A stretch of DNA of 64,000 nt from Halodurantibacterium daqingensis (GTDB taxonomy: Bacteria; Pseudomonadota; Alphaproteobacteria; Rhodobacterales; Rhodobacteraceae). The translations under genes and the position numbers were made by a program. The notes beneath the pieces are model-generated. The model saw nothing but the letters and a program-made list of their open reading frames with translations, did no database searches and had not been told where the DNA came from. Positions 52,859 through 61,242 of this stretch are shown in pieces. The stretch lies in assembly GCF_042666235.1 (NCBI RefSeq), contig NZ_JBHTFQ010000004.1:186001-250000 (forward strand), read 5' to 3'. Every line of letters begins with the position of its first letter. Position 1 is the stretch's first letter.

Positions 52859-54445
52859 TCATTCAAGCGCGTTGAGCACGTCACCCGCCGGGACGGCGAT
52901 GAAATCGGGCAGCATCTCGGCGGTGACCGCCTCGCTCAGCAGCCGCACGGCCGAGGCGTAATGGCCGCGGTGGAAGGCGCCGCCGCCGATCCGGTCAAGG
53001 ATCGTGCCGACTTCGGCCTGCAGAAGCGCGCTGAACCACTCGGCGGTCATGGTCCGGGTGCCGCCCTGATCCAGCTGGACCGTCGCGCCATGACGCACCC
53101 ATTGCCACAGCTGCGCGCGGCAGATCTCGGCGGTCGACATGTCGGGCGGCGCATCGCCGGCGGGGGCACTGCCCCGGCCCGAAAGCCAGCGGGCAAGGCA
53201 TTCAAGGGCGGTGGCGATGCTGTCACGCAGGCCGGTTTCGGTAATCGCGCCCCGATGCGGTTCAAGCAGCTTCTGCTCCTCGATGCGGTAATACTGGCGC
53301 GGACGCTTGATCTGGTTCGCCTCGGGCATATGGGCGTCGAAGACGGCCCGGACCGGCGCCACGAGGGCCGGATCCGACACGCGGCTGCCGTCATGGCCCA
53401 TCTCGACCTCGCGCAGCTTGTCGGCGCGCAGCACCTCAAGCGTCGCGGCGGGGCCGGCAAGCTGGCTGGCCACGCCGCCCAGGGCATGAATGCCGCGGCG
53501 GTGGCAGACCTTGACCAGCCGTGCGCCGTAATGGGCCAGGAATCCGTGATCCAGGCGCAGCTCGGCCCGGTCGGGCAGAACATGGGCGGCATGGTTGCGC
53601 AGCGTCCGGATATAGCTGAGCACATAGGTTCCGGGCGCCGCGATCAGCGCAGTGATGACCTCGCGCAGTTCCCAGACGATTTCGTCCATTTCAAAGGCAG
53701 CGCGCAGGGCGTCGATCTCGACCGTGACGCGGATCGCGCCGGGGGCAAGCTCCAGCCGCTCTTGCGCCCAGCCAAGGATGCTGTTCCACAGCCGCGCCTC
53801 GCGGTGGTTCTCGATCCCGGCAAGGCACAGGAACGGGCCGCGGCCCGCGTCGGCCAGCGCCCGGGCGTTGTGGAACATGTGCAGTCCGAAGTCGAACAGC
53901 GCCGCGGCAATCGGGCCGCCGTCGATCATGATGTTGCCTTCGTGCAGGTGCAGGCGGCGGGGGCGGACGAACAGAACCGGCGCATCCGGAAGGGCCGGGG
54001 CGCCCTCGGCCAACGCTCCGCTGCACAGGTCGATCAGATTGGCCTGACCCGCGATCATCGTGTCGAAGCGCGGCGCGGTGGCATCGTCGAAATCGGCGAC
54101 AAAACTGCGTGCGCCCGAAGACATTGCGGCAATCATCTCGGGGCGGGTGACGGGGCCGATCAGTTCGACCCGGCGATCGGCAAGGGGCGCCGGAACCGGG
54201 GCGGCCGACCAGGGGCCGCGGCGGATATCGGTGGTTTCCTCGAGATAGCCCGGCAGGCGGCCCGAGTCATACCCATGCTGGCGTGCAAAGCGGGCACGCA
54301 ACACCGCCTGGATCTGCGGCCCGAAGGCGGCATGCAGCGCGCCGAGAAAGGCAATCGCCTCCGGCGTCAGCACACGCTCGGCACCGGGCACGTCGCGCAG
54401 AACAAGAAGGGTCTTGGCAGCGGTCGGAGAGAGATCAAGGGACAT
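52859..54445 (-). CDS. aceB: Malate synthase A-like protein (divergent)
   Basis: 528 residues, collinear with malate synthase A over its whole length. Shared segments include RRVELIGPV, FVADFDDATAP, FEMDEIVWELR, VLPDRAEL and TAEICRAQLWQW. The normal signature RDHxxGLNxGRWDY is absent: the equivalent reads REVITALIAAPGTYV. The expected metal-ligand Glu of IETLP reads IDALR. The catalytic-base Asp region is kept as DMSTAEI. Position next to aceA strongly suggests glyoxylate condensation with acetyl-CoA, but activity should not be assumed. It is divergent from the RamB-like regulator. Confidence 0.8.
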   Translation of the reverse strand: MSLDLSPTAAKTLLVLRDVPGAERVLTPEAIAFLGALHAAFGPQIQAVLRARFARQHGYDSGRLPGYLEETTDIRRGPWSAAPVPAPLADRRVELIGPVTRPEMIAAMSSGARSFVADFDDATAPRFDTMIAGQANLIDLCSGALAEGAPALPDAPVLFVRPRRLHLHEGNIMIDGGPIAAALFDFGLHMFHNARALADAGRGPFLCLAGIENHREARLWNSILGWAQERLELAPGAIRVTVEIDALRAAFEMDEIVWELREVITALIAAPGTYVLSYIRTLRNHAAHVLPDRAELRLDHGFLAHYGARLVKVCHRRGIHALGGVASQLAGPAATLEVLRADKLREVEMGHDGSRVSDPALVAPVRAVFDAHMPEANQIKRPRQYYRIEEQKLLEPHRGAITETGLRDSIATALECLARWLSGRGSAPAGDAPPDMSTAEICRAQLWQWVRHGATVQLDQGGTRTMTAEWFSALLQAEVGTILDRIGGGAFHRGHYASAVRLLSEAVTAEMLPDFIAVPAGDVLNALE

Positions 54446-54592
54446 TCCGGCATCCTTTCCGTATGCGACTGTATGCGATTCACAATGTCACACTAGTAAT
54501 GTCAGTTCCGTTATGCATTATGCTTTTCAAATAAAGGGGTGCGGCTGTAAGTTTTGTAATGCCGCACCGCATCATTCAGTAGGATTGTCAGT
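54446..54592. promoter_or_regulatory. AT-rich control region between aceB and the RamB-like gene
   Basis: 147 bases, clearly more AT-rich than its surroundings. GTATGCGA occurs twice one helical turn apart (54461-54468, 54471-54478). TATGC recurs at 54512 and 54519. AATGTCA occurs at 54484-54490 region and 54498-54504, 14 bases apart. These repeats are plausible regulator half-sites for the divergent genes. Confidence 0.65.
54538..54568. repeat. 8-bp inverted repeat GGTGCGGC/GCCGCACC
   Basis: Perfect arms at 54538-54545 and 54561-54568 around a 15-base AT-rich spacer, 25 bases before the RamB-like start codon. It could be an operator dyad or a leader hairpin. Confidence 0.6.
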
Positions 54593-54599
54593 GTGACAA
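54585..54599. promoter_or_regulatory. 15-bp palindrome over the RamB-like start codon
   Basis: TTGTCA-GTG-TGACAA is a perfect palindrome covering the region between the binding site AGGA (54581-54584) and the GTG start at 54593. TGTCA half-sites also occur at 54486 and 54500. The position suggests autoregulation. Confidence 0.62.
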
Positions 54600-56029
54600 A
54601 ACGCATGACCAAGTTGATGATCGGGCGCCGGCTGCGGGTGCTGCGCAAGTCGCTGGGCCTGACGCAGGCGCAGATGGCCGAGCAGCTGGACATCTCGGCC
54701 AGCTACATCACCCTGATTGAGGCCGATCAGCGCCCGGCCTCGGCCAAGCTGCTGATGCGGCTGGCGCAGGTCTATGACATGAACATCTCGGAGCTTGCCC
54801 CCGAGGTGGACGCGCAGCTGGCCTCGGATTTCGAGGCGGCGCTGAAGGATCCCGCACTTGAACTCGGCCCCCTGCCCCGCAGCGAGATCGAGGCGGCGCT
54901 TCAGGCCTCGCCACGCATCGCCGCCGCGCTGGTGCGGCTGCAGGGAAAATACACCGAAACGCTGATGCGGACCCAGGCCGAGGACAATCCCCTGACCGAC
55001 CGCAACAAGGTCGAGGTTCTGGGCCAGATCGCGCGGCCCGTCGAAACCGTGCGCGACTGGCTTTACGATCACGGCAACTATGTCGATGCGGTGGACCGCG
55101 CCGCCGAGGCGCTGGCCCGCGACATGGGTCTGCACCGCGATGAACCCCATGTCGCGCTGACCGAGCGGCTGTCGCGCCACGGCATCCGGGTTCGCATCCT
55201 TCCGGCCGCGGTGATGGGCGGGGCGCTGCGCCGCTATGATCCGCACCGCAAGGATCTGATGCTGTCCGAGCTTCTGGGCCAGGCCAGTCGCCGCTTCCAG
55301 ATCGGCGTGCTGATCGCCCGGCTGGAATACGAGACGCTGATCGAGGAGACGATCGCCGCCGCCGCCTTCGAGGATCGCGAAACACGCAGCCTTGCCCGCG
55401 TCAGCCTGGCCAATTATTTCGCGGCCGCCCTGCTGATGCCCTATGCGCGGTTTCTGGCCGCCTGCGAACAGGAACGCTATGACGTGGAGCTCATCAGCCA
55501 CCGGTTCGGCGTCAGTTTCGAGCAGGCCGCGCATCGCATGTCTACCCTGCAACGCCCCGAGGCGCGCGGCATCCCGTTCTTCTTCGTCCGCATCGACCGG
55601 GCCGGAAACGTGTCAAAGCGGTTCAGCGCCGGCCGTTTCCCGTTCTCGCGCTTCGGGGGCACCTGCCCGCTGTGGAACATCCATGCCGCCTTCGAAATGC
55701 CCGGCCAGGTCCAGACCCAGATCATTCGCATGCCCGAGGGGACCAGCTATTTCTCGATCGCGCGCACCGTCACCCGCGCCGGGGGCACCCATTCGGCGCC
55801 CGCGCAGCGCATGGCGATCGGCCTTGGCTGCGATGTCTCCTACGCGCCGCGGCTGATCTATGCCGACCGCATCGATCCGACCCGCAGCGAGCCCACCGAT
55901 ATCGGGCTGAACTGCTATCTGTGCGAACGGCAGAACTGCGCCTCGCGCGCGCAGTCGCCGCTCAACCGCAAGCTGGCGATCAACGAACGCGAACGAAGCC
56001 TTGCGCTGTTCACCTTCGAGGGCGACTGA
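54593..56029 (+). CDS. ramB: RamB/ScfR-like XRE regulator of acetate/short-chain acyl metabolism
   Basis: 478 residues from a GTG at 54593 with AGGA 8 bases upstream; an ATG at 54605 is the alternative. An XRE helix-turn-helix (about 10-65, SLGLTQAQMAEQLDISASYITLIE) is followed by an IrrE-like domain (about 150-290), where the usual HExxH is replaced by IARLEY, so peptidase activity is not expected. The C-terminal domain has cysteines in GGTCPLW and NCYLCERQNC. Relatives control isocitrate lyase and malate synthase genes; divergence from aceB and aceA supports the same role. Confidence 0.9.
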   Translation: MTKRMTKLMIGRRLRVLRKSLGLTQAQMAEQLDISASYITLIEADQRPASAKLLMRLAQVYDMNISELAPEVDAQLASDFEAALKDPALELGPLPRSEIEAALQASPRIAAALVRLQGKYTETLMRTQAEDNPLTDRNKVEVLGQIARPVETVRDWLYDHGNYVDAVDRAAEALARDMGLHRDEPHVALTERLSRHGIRVRILPAAVMGGALRRYDPHRKDLMLSELLGQASRRFQIGVLIARLEYETLIEETIAAAAFEDRETRSLARVSLANYFAAALLMPYARFLAACEQERYDVELISHRFGVSFEQAAHRMSTLQRPEARGIPFFFVRIDRAGNVSKRFSAGRFPFSRFGGTCPLWNIHAAFEMPGQVQTQIIRMPEGTSYFSIARTVTRAGGTHSAPAQRMAIGLGCDVSYAPRLIYADRIDPTRSEPTDIGLNCYLCERQNCASRAQSPLNRKLAINERERSLALFTFEGD

Positions 56030-56421
56030 ACGCAGCAGAACGCGGGCCGGTTCAGGCGCCACGCCATCCCGCGCGGGATCATGGTGCCGCTGCGGGGGGC
56101 TGCGGCTTCGCGCGATCCGGCTGTCCGCCGTCGGCAGCCCCGGTCGCCGTGCGGGGCCAGACGATTCTTTCGCGACAGATCCCCTCGGCAGGCAGAGCCG
56201 CGGGCTGTTCACCGCTACCCGGCCAGTCGGAGCCCGGCTGCCGCCCGAAGAGCCCGTCGCAGAATCACCGGCCGGAACGGCCCGGCCGGCTGTCCTGCCG
56301 CCCGGTCAGCGACGGCATCGCGGCCGGAGCACGATCCGGCCTTCCGGACGGTGATCACGAACTCGCGCGGAGGCCGGAACGGCGCATCGCTGCGGGTTCC
56401 GGCCTTCCTCGTCGCGGCGCC
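56030..56421. other. Non-coding stretch between convergent ramB and nrdF
   Basis: 392 bases. The only structure I can support is the hairpin at 56371-56405 near the nrdF end. No protein or RNA is recognised. Confidence 0.6.
56371..56405 (-). terminator. Hairpin after nrdF, probable terminator of the nrd operon
   Basis: AGGCCGGAAC (56371-56380) and GTTCCGGCCT (56396-56405) form a 10-bp perfect stem with a 15-base loop, starting 16 bases after the nrdF stop. No T-tract follows. Confidence 0.6.
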
Positions 56422-57393
56422 TCAGAAGTCCCAGTCCTCATCCTCGGTGGCAACGGCCTTGCCGATGACATAGGACGATCCCGAGCCCGAGAAGAAATCG
56501 TGGTTCTCGCTGTCCGGGGCCAGGGCGGCCAGGATTGCCGGGTTCACCTCGCAGGCAGCGGGCGGGAACAGCGCCTCATAGCCCAGGTTCTGCAGCGCCT
56601 TGTTGGCGTTGTAATGCAGGAAGGCCTTCACATCCTCGGTCAAGCCGATCCCGTCATAAAGCTCCTGGGTATAGCGGGCCTCGATCTCGTAAAGCTCGAA
56701 CATCAGCGAGAAGGCGAAATCCTTGAGCGCGTCGCGCTCGGCCTGCGGCAGCCGTTCGCAGGCGCGCTGGAACTTGTAGCCGATGTAATAGCCATGCACC
56801 GCCTCGTCGCGGATGATCAGGCGGATCAGGTCCGCGGTATTGGTCAGCTTGGCCCGGCTGGACCAGTACATCGGCAGGTAGAAGCCGGAGTAGAACAGGA
56901 AGCTTTCGAGGAACACGCTTGCGATCTTGCGCCTGAGCGGGTTCGCGCCGGCATCATATTCGTCCAGGATCAGCCGCGCCTTGGCCTGAAGATGGGGGTT
57001 TTCCTCGGACCAGCGGAAAGCCTCGTCCACCTCCTTGGTCATGCACAGCGTCGAGAAGATCGAGGAATAGCTGCGCGCATGAACGGCCTCCATGAAGGCG
57101 ATATTGGTCAGCACGGCTTCTTCATGCGGGGTCTGCGCATCCCCCAGCATCGTGGGCGCACCGATCGCGTTCTGGATCGTGTCCAGCAGCGTCAGCCCGG
57201 TGAAGACGCGGATCGTCAGCTCGCGCTCTTCGGGGCGCAGCGTGGCCCAGCTTTGCACGTCATTCGACAGCGGCACCTTTTCGGGCAGCCAGAAGTTCAC
57301 CGTCAGCCGGTTCCAGACCTCGAGATCCTTGTCATCCTGCAGACGGTTCCAGTTGATGGCGCGCGGCACCGCGCGGGGGATGAAATCCTTCAT
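56422..57393 (-). CDS. nrdF: Class Ib ribonucleotide reductase beta subunit NrdF
   Basis: 323 residues from the ATG at 57393 (MKDFIPRAVPRAINWNRLQDD), with GAGG upstream. The ferritin-like fold carries the di-metal ligands: Asp in LTLLDTIQ, Glu and His in FMEAVHARSYS, a Glu in SVFLESFLF, and Glu plus His in IIRDEAVHGYYIGY. It generates the tyrosyl radical, in class Ib usually with dimanganese activated by NrdI. It lies 7 bases after nrdE. Confidence 0.95.
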   Translation of the reverse strand: MKDFIPRAVPRAINWNRLQDDKDLEVWNRLTVNFWLPEKVPLSNDVQSWATLRPEERELTIRVFTGLTLLDTIQNAIGAPTMLGDAQTPHEEAVLTNIAFMEAVHARSYSSIFSTLCMTKEVDEAFRWSEENPHLQAKARLILDEYDAGANPLRRKIASVFLESFLFYSGFYLPMYWSSRAKLTNTADLIRLIIRDEAVHGYYIGYKFQRACERLPQAERDALKDFAFSLMFELYEIEARYTQELYDGIGLTEDVKAFLHYNANKALQNLGYEALFPPAACEVNPAILAALAPDSENHDFFSGSGSSYVIGKAVATEDEDWDF

Positions 57394-57400
57394 GAATGCC

Positions 57401-59554
57401 TCACAATGTGCAGGAAACGCAGCCCTGGACCTCGGTGCCCTCAAGGGCGGTCTGGCGCAGGCGGACGTAATAAATGGTCTTGATGCCCTTTTTCCACGCA
57501 AGGATCTGGGCACGGTTGATATCGCGGGTCGTGGCCTCGGCCGGGAAGAACAGGGTCAGCGACAGGCCCTGGTCCACATGCTCGGTTGCGGCGGCATAGG
57601 TTTCGATCAGCGCCTCGGGGCCGATTTCATAGGCGTCGCGGTAGTATTCGAGGTTGTCGTTGTTCATGAAGGGCGCGGGATAATAGACCCGGCCGATCTT
57701 GCCTTCCTTGCGGATCTCGATCTTGGAGACGATCGGATGGATCGAGGAGGTGGAATTGTTGATATAGCTGATCGAGCCCGTCGGCGGCACCGCCTGCAGG
57801 TTGCGGTTGTAAAGGCCGTCGCGCATCACCGCTTCGCGCAGCGTCGCCCAGTCCTCGCGTGAGGGCAGAGCCACCCCCATCCGGGCGAACAGGTCGCGCA
57901 CTGTCTCGGTTTCCGGCAACCAGTCGCGGCTGACATACTTGTCGAAGAAACTGCCGTCGGCATATTTCGATTGCGCGAAGCCAACGAAGCTGCGGCCCTT
58001 TTCGCGCGCCAGCGCATTCGACGCCCGGATCGCGTGAAAGGCCACGGCGGCGAAATAGCAGCGGGTGAAATCCACGCCTTCCGAGCTGCCATAGTGGATG
58101 TGTTCGCGCGCCAGGAAACCGTGCAGGTTCATCTGCCCCAGCCCCACGGCATGGGCTTCGTCATTGCCGCGCCGGATCGAGGGCACGCTGTCGATGGCCG
58201 ACATTTCCGACACCGCCGTCAGCGCGCGGATCGCGGCCTCGACCGTGGCACCCAGATTGCCGCCATCCATCGTTGCCGCGATATTCAGCGAACCGAGGTT
58301 GCACGAGATATCGGTGCCCAGGTGACGATAGCTGAGGTCATCGTTGAACTCGGACGCCTCGTTGACCTGCAGGATCTCGGAACAGAGGTTCGACATGGCG
58401 ATGCGCCCGGCCACCGGATTGGCGCGGTTCACCGTGTCTTCGAACATGATGTAGGGATAGCCGGATTCGAACTGGATCTCGGCCAGGGTCTGGAAGAAGG
58501 CGCGGGCATTGATCTTCTTCTTGCGGATGCGCTTGTCGCCGACCATCTCGTCGTATTTCTCGGTGACCGAGATATCCGAGAAGGGCATGCCATAGACGCG
58601 CTCCACGTCATGGGGTGAAAAGAGGTACATGTCCTCGTTGCGCTTGGCGAGGTCGAAGGTCACATCCGGGATCACCACGCCCAGGCTCAGCGTCTTGATG
58701 CGGATCTTCTCGTCGGCGTTCTCGCGCTTGGTATCGAGGAACCGCAGGATGTCGGGGTGGTGCGCGTTCAGATAGACCGCGCCCGCCCCCTGCCGTGCGC
58801 CAAGCTGGTTGGCATAGCTGAAGCTGTCCTCGAGCAGTTTCATCACCGGGATCACCCCGGACGACTGGTTCTCGATCCCCTTGATGGGCGCGCCATGTTC
58901 GCGCAGGTTCGTCAGCATCAGCGCGACCCCGCCGCCGCGCTTGGACAGTTGCAGGGCCGAGTTGATGCCGCGCCCGATCGATTCCATGTTGTCCTCCAGC
59001 CGCAGCAGGAAGCACGAGATCAGCTCGCCCCGGCTTTTCTTGCCGGCATTGAGGAAGGTCGGCGTCGCGGGCTGGAACCGGCCCGAAATGATTTCGTCCA
59101 TGAAGCTCATGGCCAGGGCTTCGTCGCCACGCGCCAGCGCCAGCGCCACCATCACCACCCGGTCTTCATAGCGCTCCAGGAAGCGCTGCCCGTCGCGGGT
59201 CTTCAGCGTGTAGGAGGTGTAATACTTGAAGGCGCCAAGGAAGGTGGGGAAGCGGAACTTGCGCGCAAAGGCCGCGTCCCAGATCCGATGCAGGAAGGCA
59301 CGGCTGTAAAGCCCCAGAACCTCGGCCTCATAATATCCTTCGTCCACCAGATAACCGAGCTTTTCATCAAGGCTGTGGAAGAACACGGTGTTCTGATTCA
59401 CATGCTGGAGGAAATACTGGCGCGCCGCCATCCGGTCGGCGTCGAAGCGGATGCGGCCGGCCTCGTCATAAAGGTTCAGCATCGCGTTCAGCGCGTGATA
59501 GTCAAGCGTCGCCGGCGCGGTCGCGGCCGGGCCTTTCAGGCCGTGGTCAAGCAT
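57401..59554 (-). CDS. nrdE: Class Ib ribonucleotide reductase alpha subunit NrdE
   Basis: 717 residues from the ATG at 59554 (MLDHGLKGPAATAPATL), inside the end of nrdI. No ATP-cone precedes the core, as in class Ib. Active-site parts are visible: ELISCFLLRLED (first Cys), NLCSEILQVNE (radical Cys and Glu), and PTGSISYINNSTSSIHP. The C-terminal GCVSCTL pair is re-reduced by NrdH. It reduces ribonucleoside diphosphates to make DNA precursors. Confidence 0.96.
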   Translation of the reverse strand: MLDHGLKGPAATAPATLDYHALNAMLNLYDEAGRIRFDADRMAARQYFLQHVNQNTVFFHSLDEKLGYLVDEGYYEAEVLGLYSRAFLHRIWDAAFARKFRFPTFLGAFKYYTSYTLKTRDGQRFLERYEDRVVMVALALARGDEALAMSFMDEIISGRFQPATPTFLNAGKKSRGELISCFLLRLEDNMESIGRGINSALQLSKRGGGVALMLTNLREHGAPIKGIENQSSGVIPVMKLLEDSFSYANQLGARQGAGAVYLNAHHPDILRFLDTKRENADEKIRIKTLSLGVVIPDVTFDLAKRNEDMYLFSPHDVERVYGMPFSDISVTEKYDEMVGDKRIRKKKINARAFFQTLAEIQFESGYPYIMFEDTVNRANPVAGRIAMSNLCSEILQVNEASEFNDDLSYRHLGTDISCNLGSLNIAATMDGGNLGATVEAAIRALTAVSEMSAIDSVPSIRRGNDEAHAVGLGQMNLHGFLAREHIHYGSSEGVDFTRCYFAAVAFHAIRASNALAREKGRSFVGFAQSKYADGSFFDKYVSRDWLPETETVRDLFARMGVALPSREDWATLREAVMRDGLYNRNLQAVPPTGSISYINNSTSSIHPIVSKIEIRKEGKIGRVYYPAPFMNNDNLEYYRDAYEIGPEALIETYAAATEHVDQGLSLTLFFPAEATTRDINRAQILAWKKGIKTIYYVRLRQTALEGTEVQGCVSCTL

Positions 59555-59967
59555 TCCATTCCCCAGAATTTGCCAAGCCCGGCACGAACGCGGGCGATGT
59601 CGGTTTCCGTTCCCGCAAGCTCGAAGCGATAGAGCACGGGAACGTTGCATTTTTCGGCGATCACCGCGCCCGCAAGCGCGAAGGTCGCCCCGAAGTTGCG
59701 GTTGCCCCCGGCAATCACGCCGCGCAGAAGGCTGCGCCGGGCGGGATCGTTCAGGAAGCGGATCACCTGTTTCGGCACTGCGCCCCGCCCCTCGCCATCG
59801 GCATAGGTCGGACAGATCAGCACGAAGGGCGCCGCGGGCTGCGGCAGCGGCGCATCGGCCGCGATCGGGATGCGCAGGCTTGGCAGGCCAAGGGCGTTCA
59901 CGAAGCGCTCGGTATTGCCCGACCGCGACGAGAAATGCACCAGCTGCGCCACCCCTGCCCCCTGCAT
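59536..59967 (-). CDS. nrdI: Flavodoxin-like ribonucleotide reductase activator NrdI
   Basis: 143 residues. FMN-binding features are HFSSRSGNTERFV near the N-terminus and VIAGGNRNFGATFALAG near residue 90. NrdI supplies superoxide or a related oxidant to assemble the dimanganese-tyrosyl cofactor of NrdF. An ATG at 59967 or a GTG at 59952, which has AGGGGG upstream, could be the start. It overlaps nrdE by 19 bases. Confidence 0.93.
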   Translation of the reverse strand: MQGAGVAQLVHFSSRSGNTERFVNALGLPSLRIPIAADAPLPQPAAPFVLICPTYADGEGRGAVPKQVIRFLNDPARRSLLRGVIAGGNRNFGATFALAGAVIAEKCNVPVLYRFELAGTETDIARVRAGLGKFWGMECLTTA

Positions 59968-59981
59968 TGCCTCAGATCCGG

Positions 59982-60200
59982 TCAGGCCAGACGGCCGATC
60001 AGATCCGGGCGAAAGCCCGACCAGTGATCCTCGCCCGCCACGACCACCGGCACCTGGCGATAGCCAAGCTCGGTCACATGCGAAAAGGCTGCATCATCTT
60101 GGGTCAGATCGACCACCTGGAAATCGAGGCCGCGGGCCTCAAGTGCGCGGGTGGTGGCGGTGCACTGCACGCAGGCCGGTTTCGAATAGACGGTGATCAT
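59982..60200 (-). CDS. nrdH: Glutaredoxin-like protein NrdH
   Basis: 72 residues. The redox motif is CVQC near residue 10 (SKPACVQCTATTRAL), and QVPVVVAGEDHWSGFRPD is the conserved C-terminal half. It is a glutaredoxin in sequence but thioredoxin-like in use and reduces NrdE. AAGGGA precedes the ATG. It is the first gene of nrdHIEF; the leader upstream holds a cobalamin riboswitch. Confidence 0.96.
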   Translation of the reverse strand: MITVYSKPACVQCTATTRALEARGLDFQVVDLTQDDAAFSHVTELGYRQVPVVVAGEDHWSGFRPDLIGRLA

Positions 60201-60311
60201 CGTTCAGTCCCTTTCACGTTTCGCGCGGGCAGGGACACGTAGCCGGCACGGGATATCCCGGCCGGTGCGCGCGCCCCAGGGCCCTCCGCCGCTGGTCGTC
60301 ATCTCGTGCCC

Positions 60312-60468
60312 TGGCAGGTCTCCTGGCTTGCGGGTCGGGGCTCGGCTGGCCTTCCCGGGCAAGGCCCAGTGGCATTTCCAGCGTCACTCGCCGCTTACAG
60401 TTGCGGGGGCAGCACCGGAATCGCACCGGCTTCCCTCTTCGCCTGCGAGTCGCCCCGCAAGCACCAAA
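60312..60468 (-). promoter_or_regulatory. Cobalamin (B12) riboswitch in the nrdHIEF leader
   Basis: On the minus strand, 5' to 3': GGTGCTTGCGGGG, AAGCCGGTGCGATTCCGGTG, CCCGCAACTGTAAGCGG, GCCACTGG, GGGAAGGC and the B12 box AGCCAGGAGACCTGCCA, all in the canonical order. GCTTGCGG (60462-60455) pairs perfectly with CCGCAAGC (60333-60326) to close the aptamer. The last conserved base lies about 110 bases before nrdH. B12 binding would be expected to switch off this B12-independent reductase. Confidence 0.95.
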
Positions 60469-60476
60469 GCTCCGCC

Positions 60477-60506
60477 ATATTGCGTCCTGGTGGGCCGCAA
60501 TGTCAA
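60477..60506 (-). promoter_or_regulatory. Sigma-70-like promoter of the nrd operon
   Basis: On the minus strand, TTGACA (60506-60501) and CAATAT (60482-60477) with an 18-base spacer. The predicted start point, about 60470, coincides with the 5' edge of the riboswitch, which supports both assignments. Confidence 0.75.
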
Positions 60507-60855
60507 TATCTGGGGTGGCCGTGGCGTGAATTTGGTCGCGGCAGGACCGAAGGCCCTTGCGATACAGGGCCGGATCGCCCGCGCGGCACCGCACGAGTCG
60601 CCTGATTCCGCCGGGTGTCTCGCCGCAACTTCCGCAGGGTGGGCCAGGCGTTGCAGAGAACTGCACCCGCGCCGCGCACGCCGGAATCAGGTGCCACCGC
60701 CCGTGGCGTGGGCCCAGCATCGCCCGGCCGCCTGCCGTTCATTCACGGCCGGCGGACACCGATGCGGGGAACTTGGCAGCTCATATGCGGCTGGATCCGC
60801 GTCCGGTCCACGCCCCGGTTCGCAGGCGCGCCGGCGGGCGGTGCGGAGGCAGCGC
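60507..60855. other. Non-coding stretch between nrd promoter and toxin gene
   Basis: 349 bases upstream of the nrd promoter and downstream of the toxin gene. I see no gene, repeat or structured RNA in it beyond GC-rich sequence. Confidence 0.55.
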
Positions 60856-61242
60856 TCAGACCAGAACCACCGGCCCGCCATAATCGGCAACACGTCGGTC
60901 GGCGGTCAGCAGTGTCAGCCCTTCCGCCATCGCCTGCGCGATCAGGATCCGGTCGAACGGGTCGCCGTGAATCGGCGGCAGCGTGGCAAGCGACAGCACA
61001 TGCCGCCCCTCGACCGCGATCTCGCGGTAGCCATTGGCCAGAAGCCCGGCCCGCAGAACCGAGGCATCGGTGCGGAAATCCGGACGGTCAAGGCTGCGCT
61101 TGATCGCCACCTCCCAAAGGCTGGCGACGCTGAACCACAGCGCATTCGCGGGATCCTTGACCAGGGCATCGGCACGGGCCGACATAAGGTCATCCCGCGC
61201 CGCCGCCCACAGCAGAAGATGCGTATCCAGAAGCAGGTTCAC
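60856..61242 (-). CDS. vapC: PIN-domain toxin (VapC-like)
   Basis: 128 residues. The acidic PIN active site is visible: Asp in NLLLDTHLLLWA, Glu in VASLWEVAIK, Asp in HGDPFDRILIAQA and a later Asp in LLTADRRV. Such toxins cleave specific RNAs. The start overlaps the antitoxin stop by 4 bases, the usual coupled arrangement. The THLLLWA pattern marks the subfamily paired with Phd/YefM-like antitoxins. Confidence 0.92.
   Translation of the reverse strand: MNLLLDTHLLLWAAARDDLMSARADALVKDPANALWFSVASLWEVAIKRSLDRPDFRTDASVLRAGLLANGYREIAVEGRHVLSLATLPPIHGDPFDRILIAQAMAEGLTLLTADRRVADYGGPVVLV

Noticed and set aside
60470..60515. Possible NrdR box near the nrd promoter (CCAGATATTGACA)
   Set aside because: The core is one base short of the 10-base CWATATATWG pattern and no second box at the usual spacing is seen.
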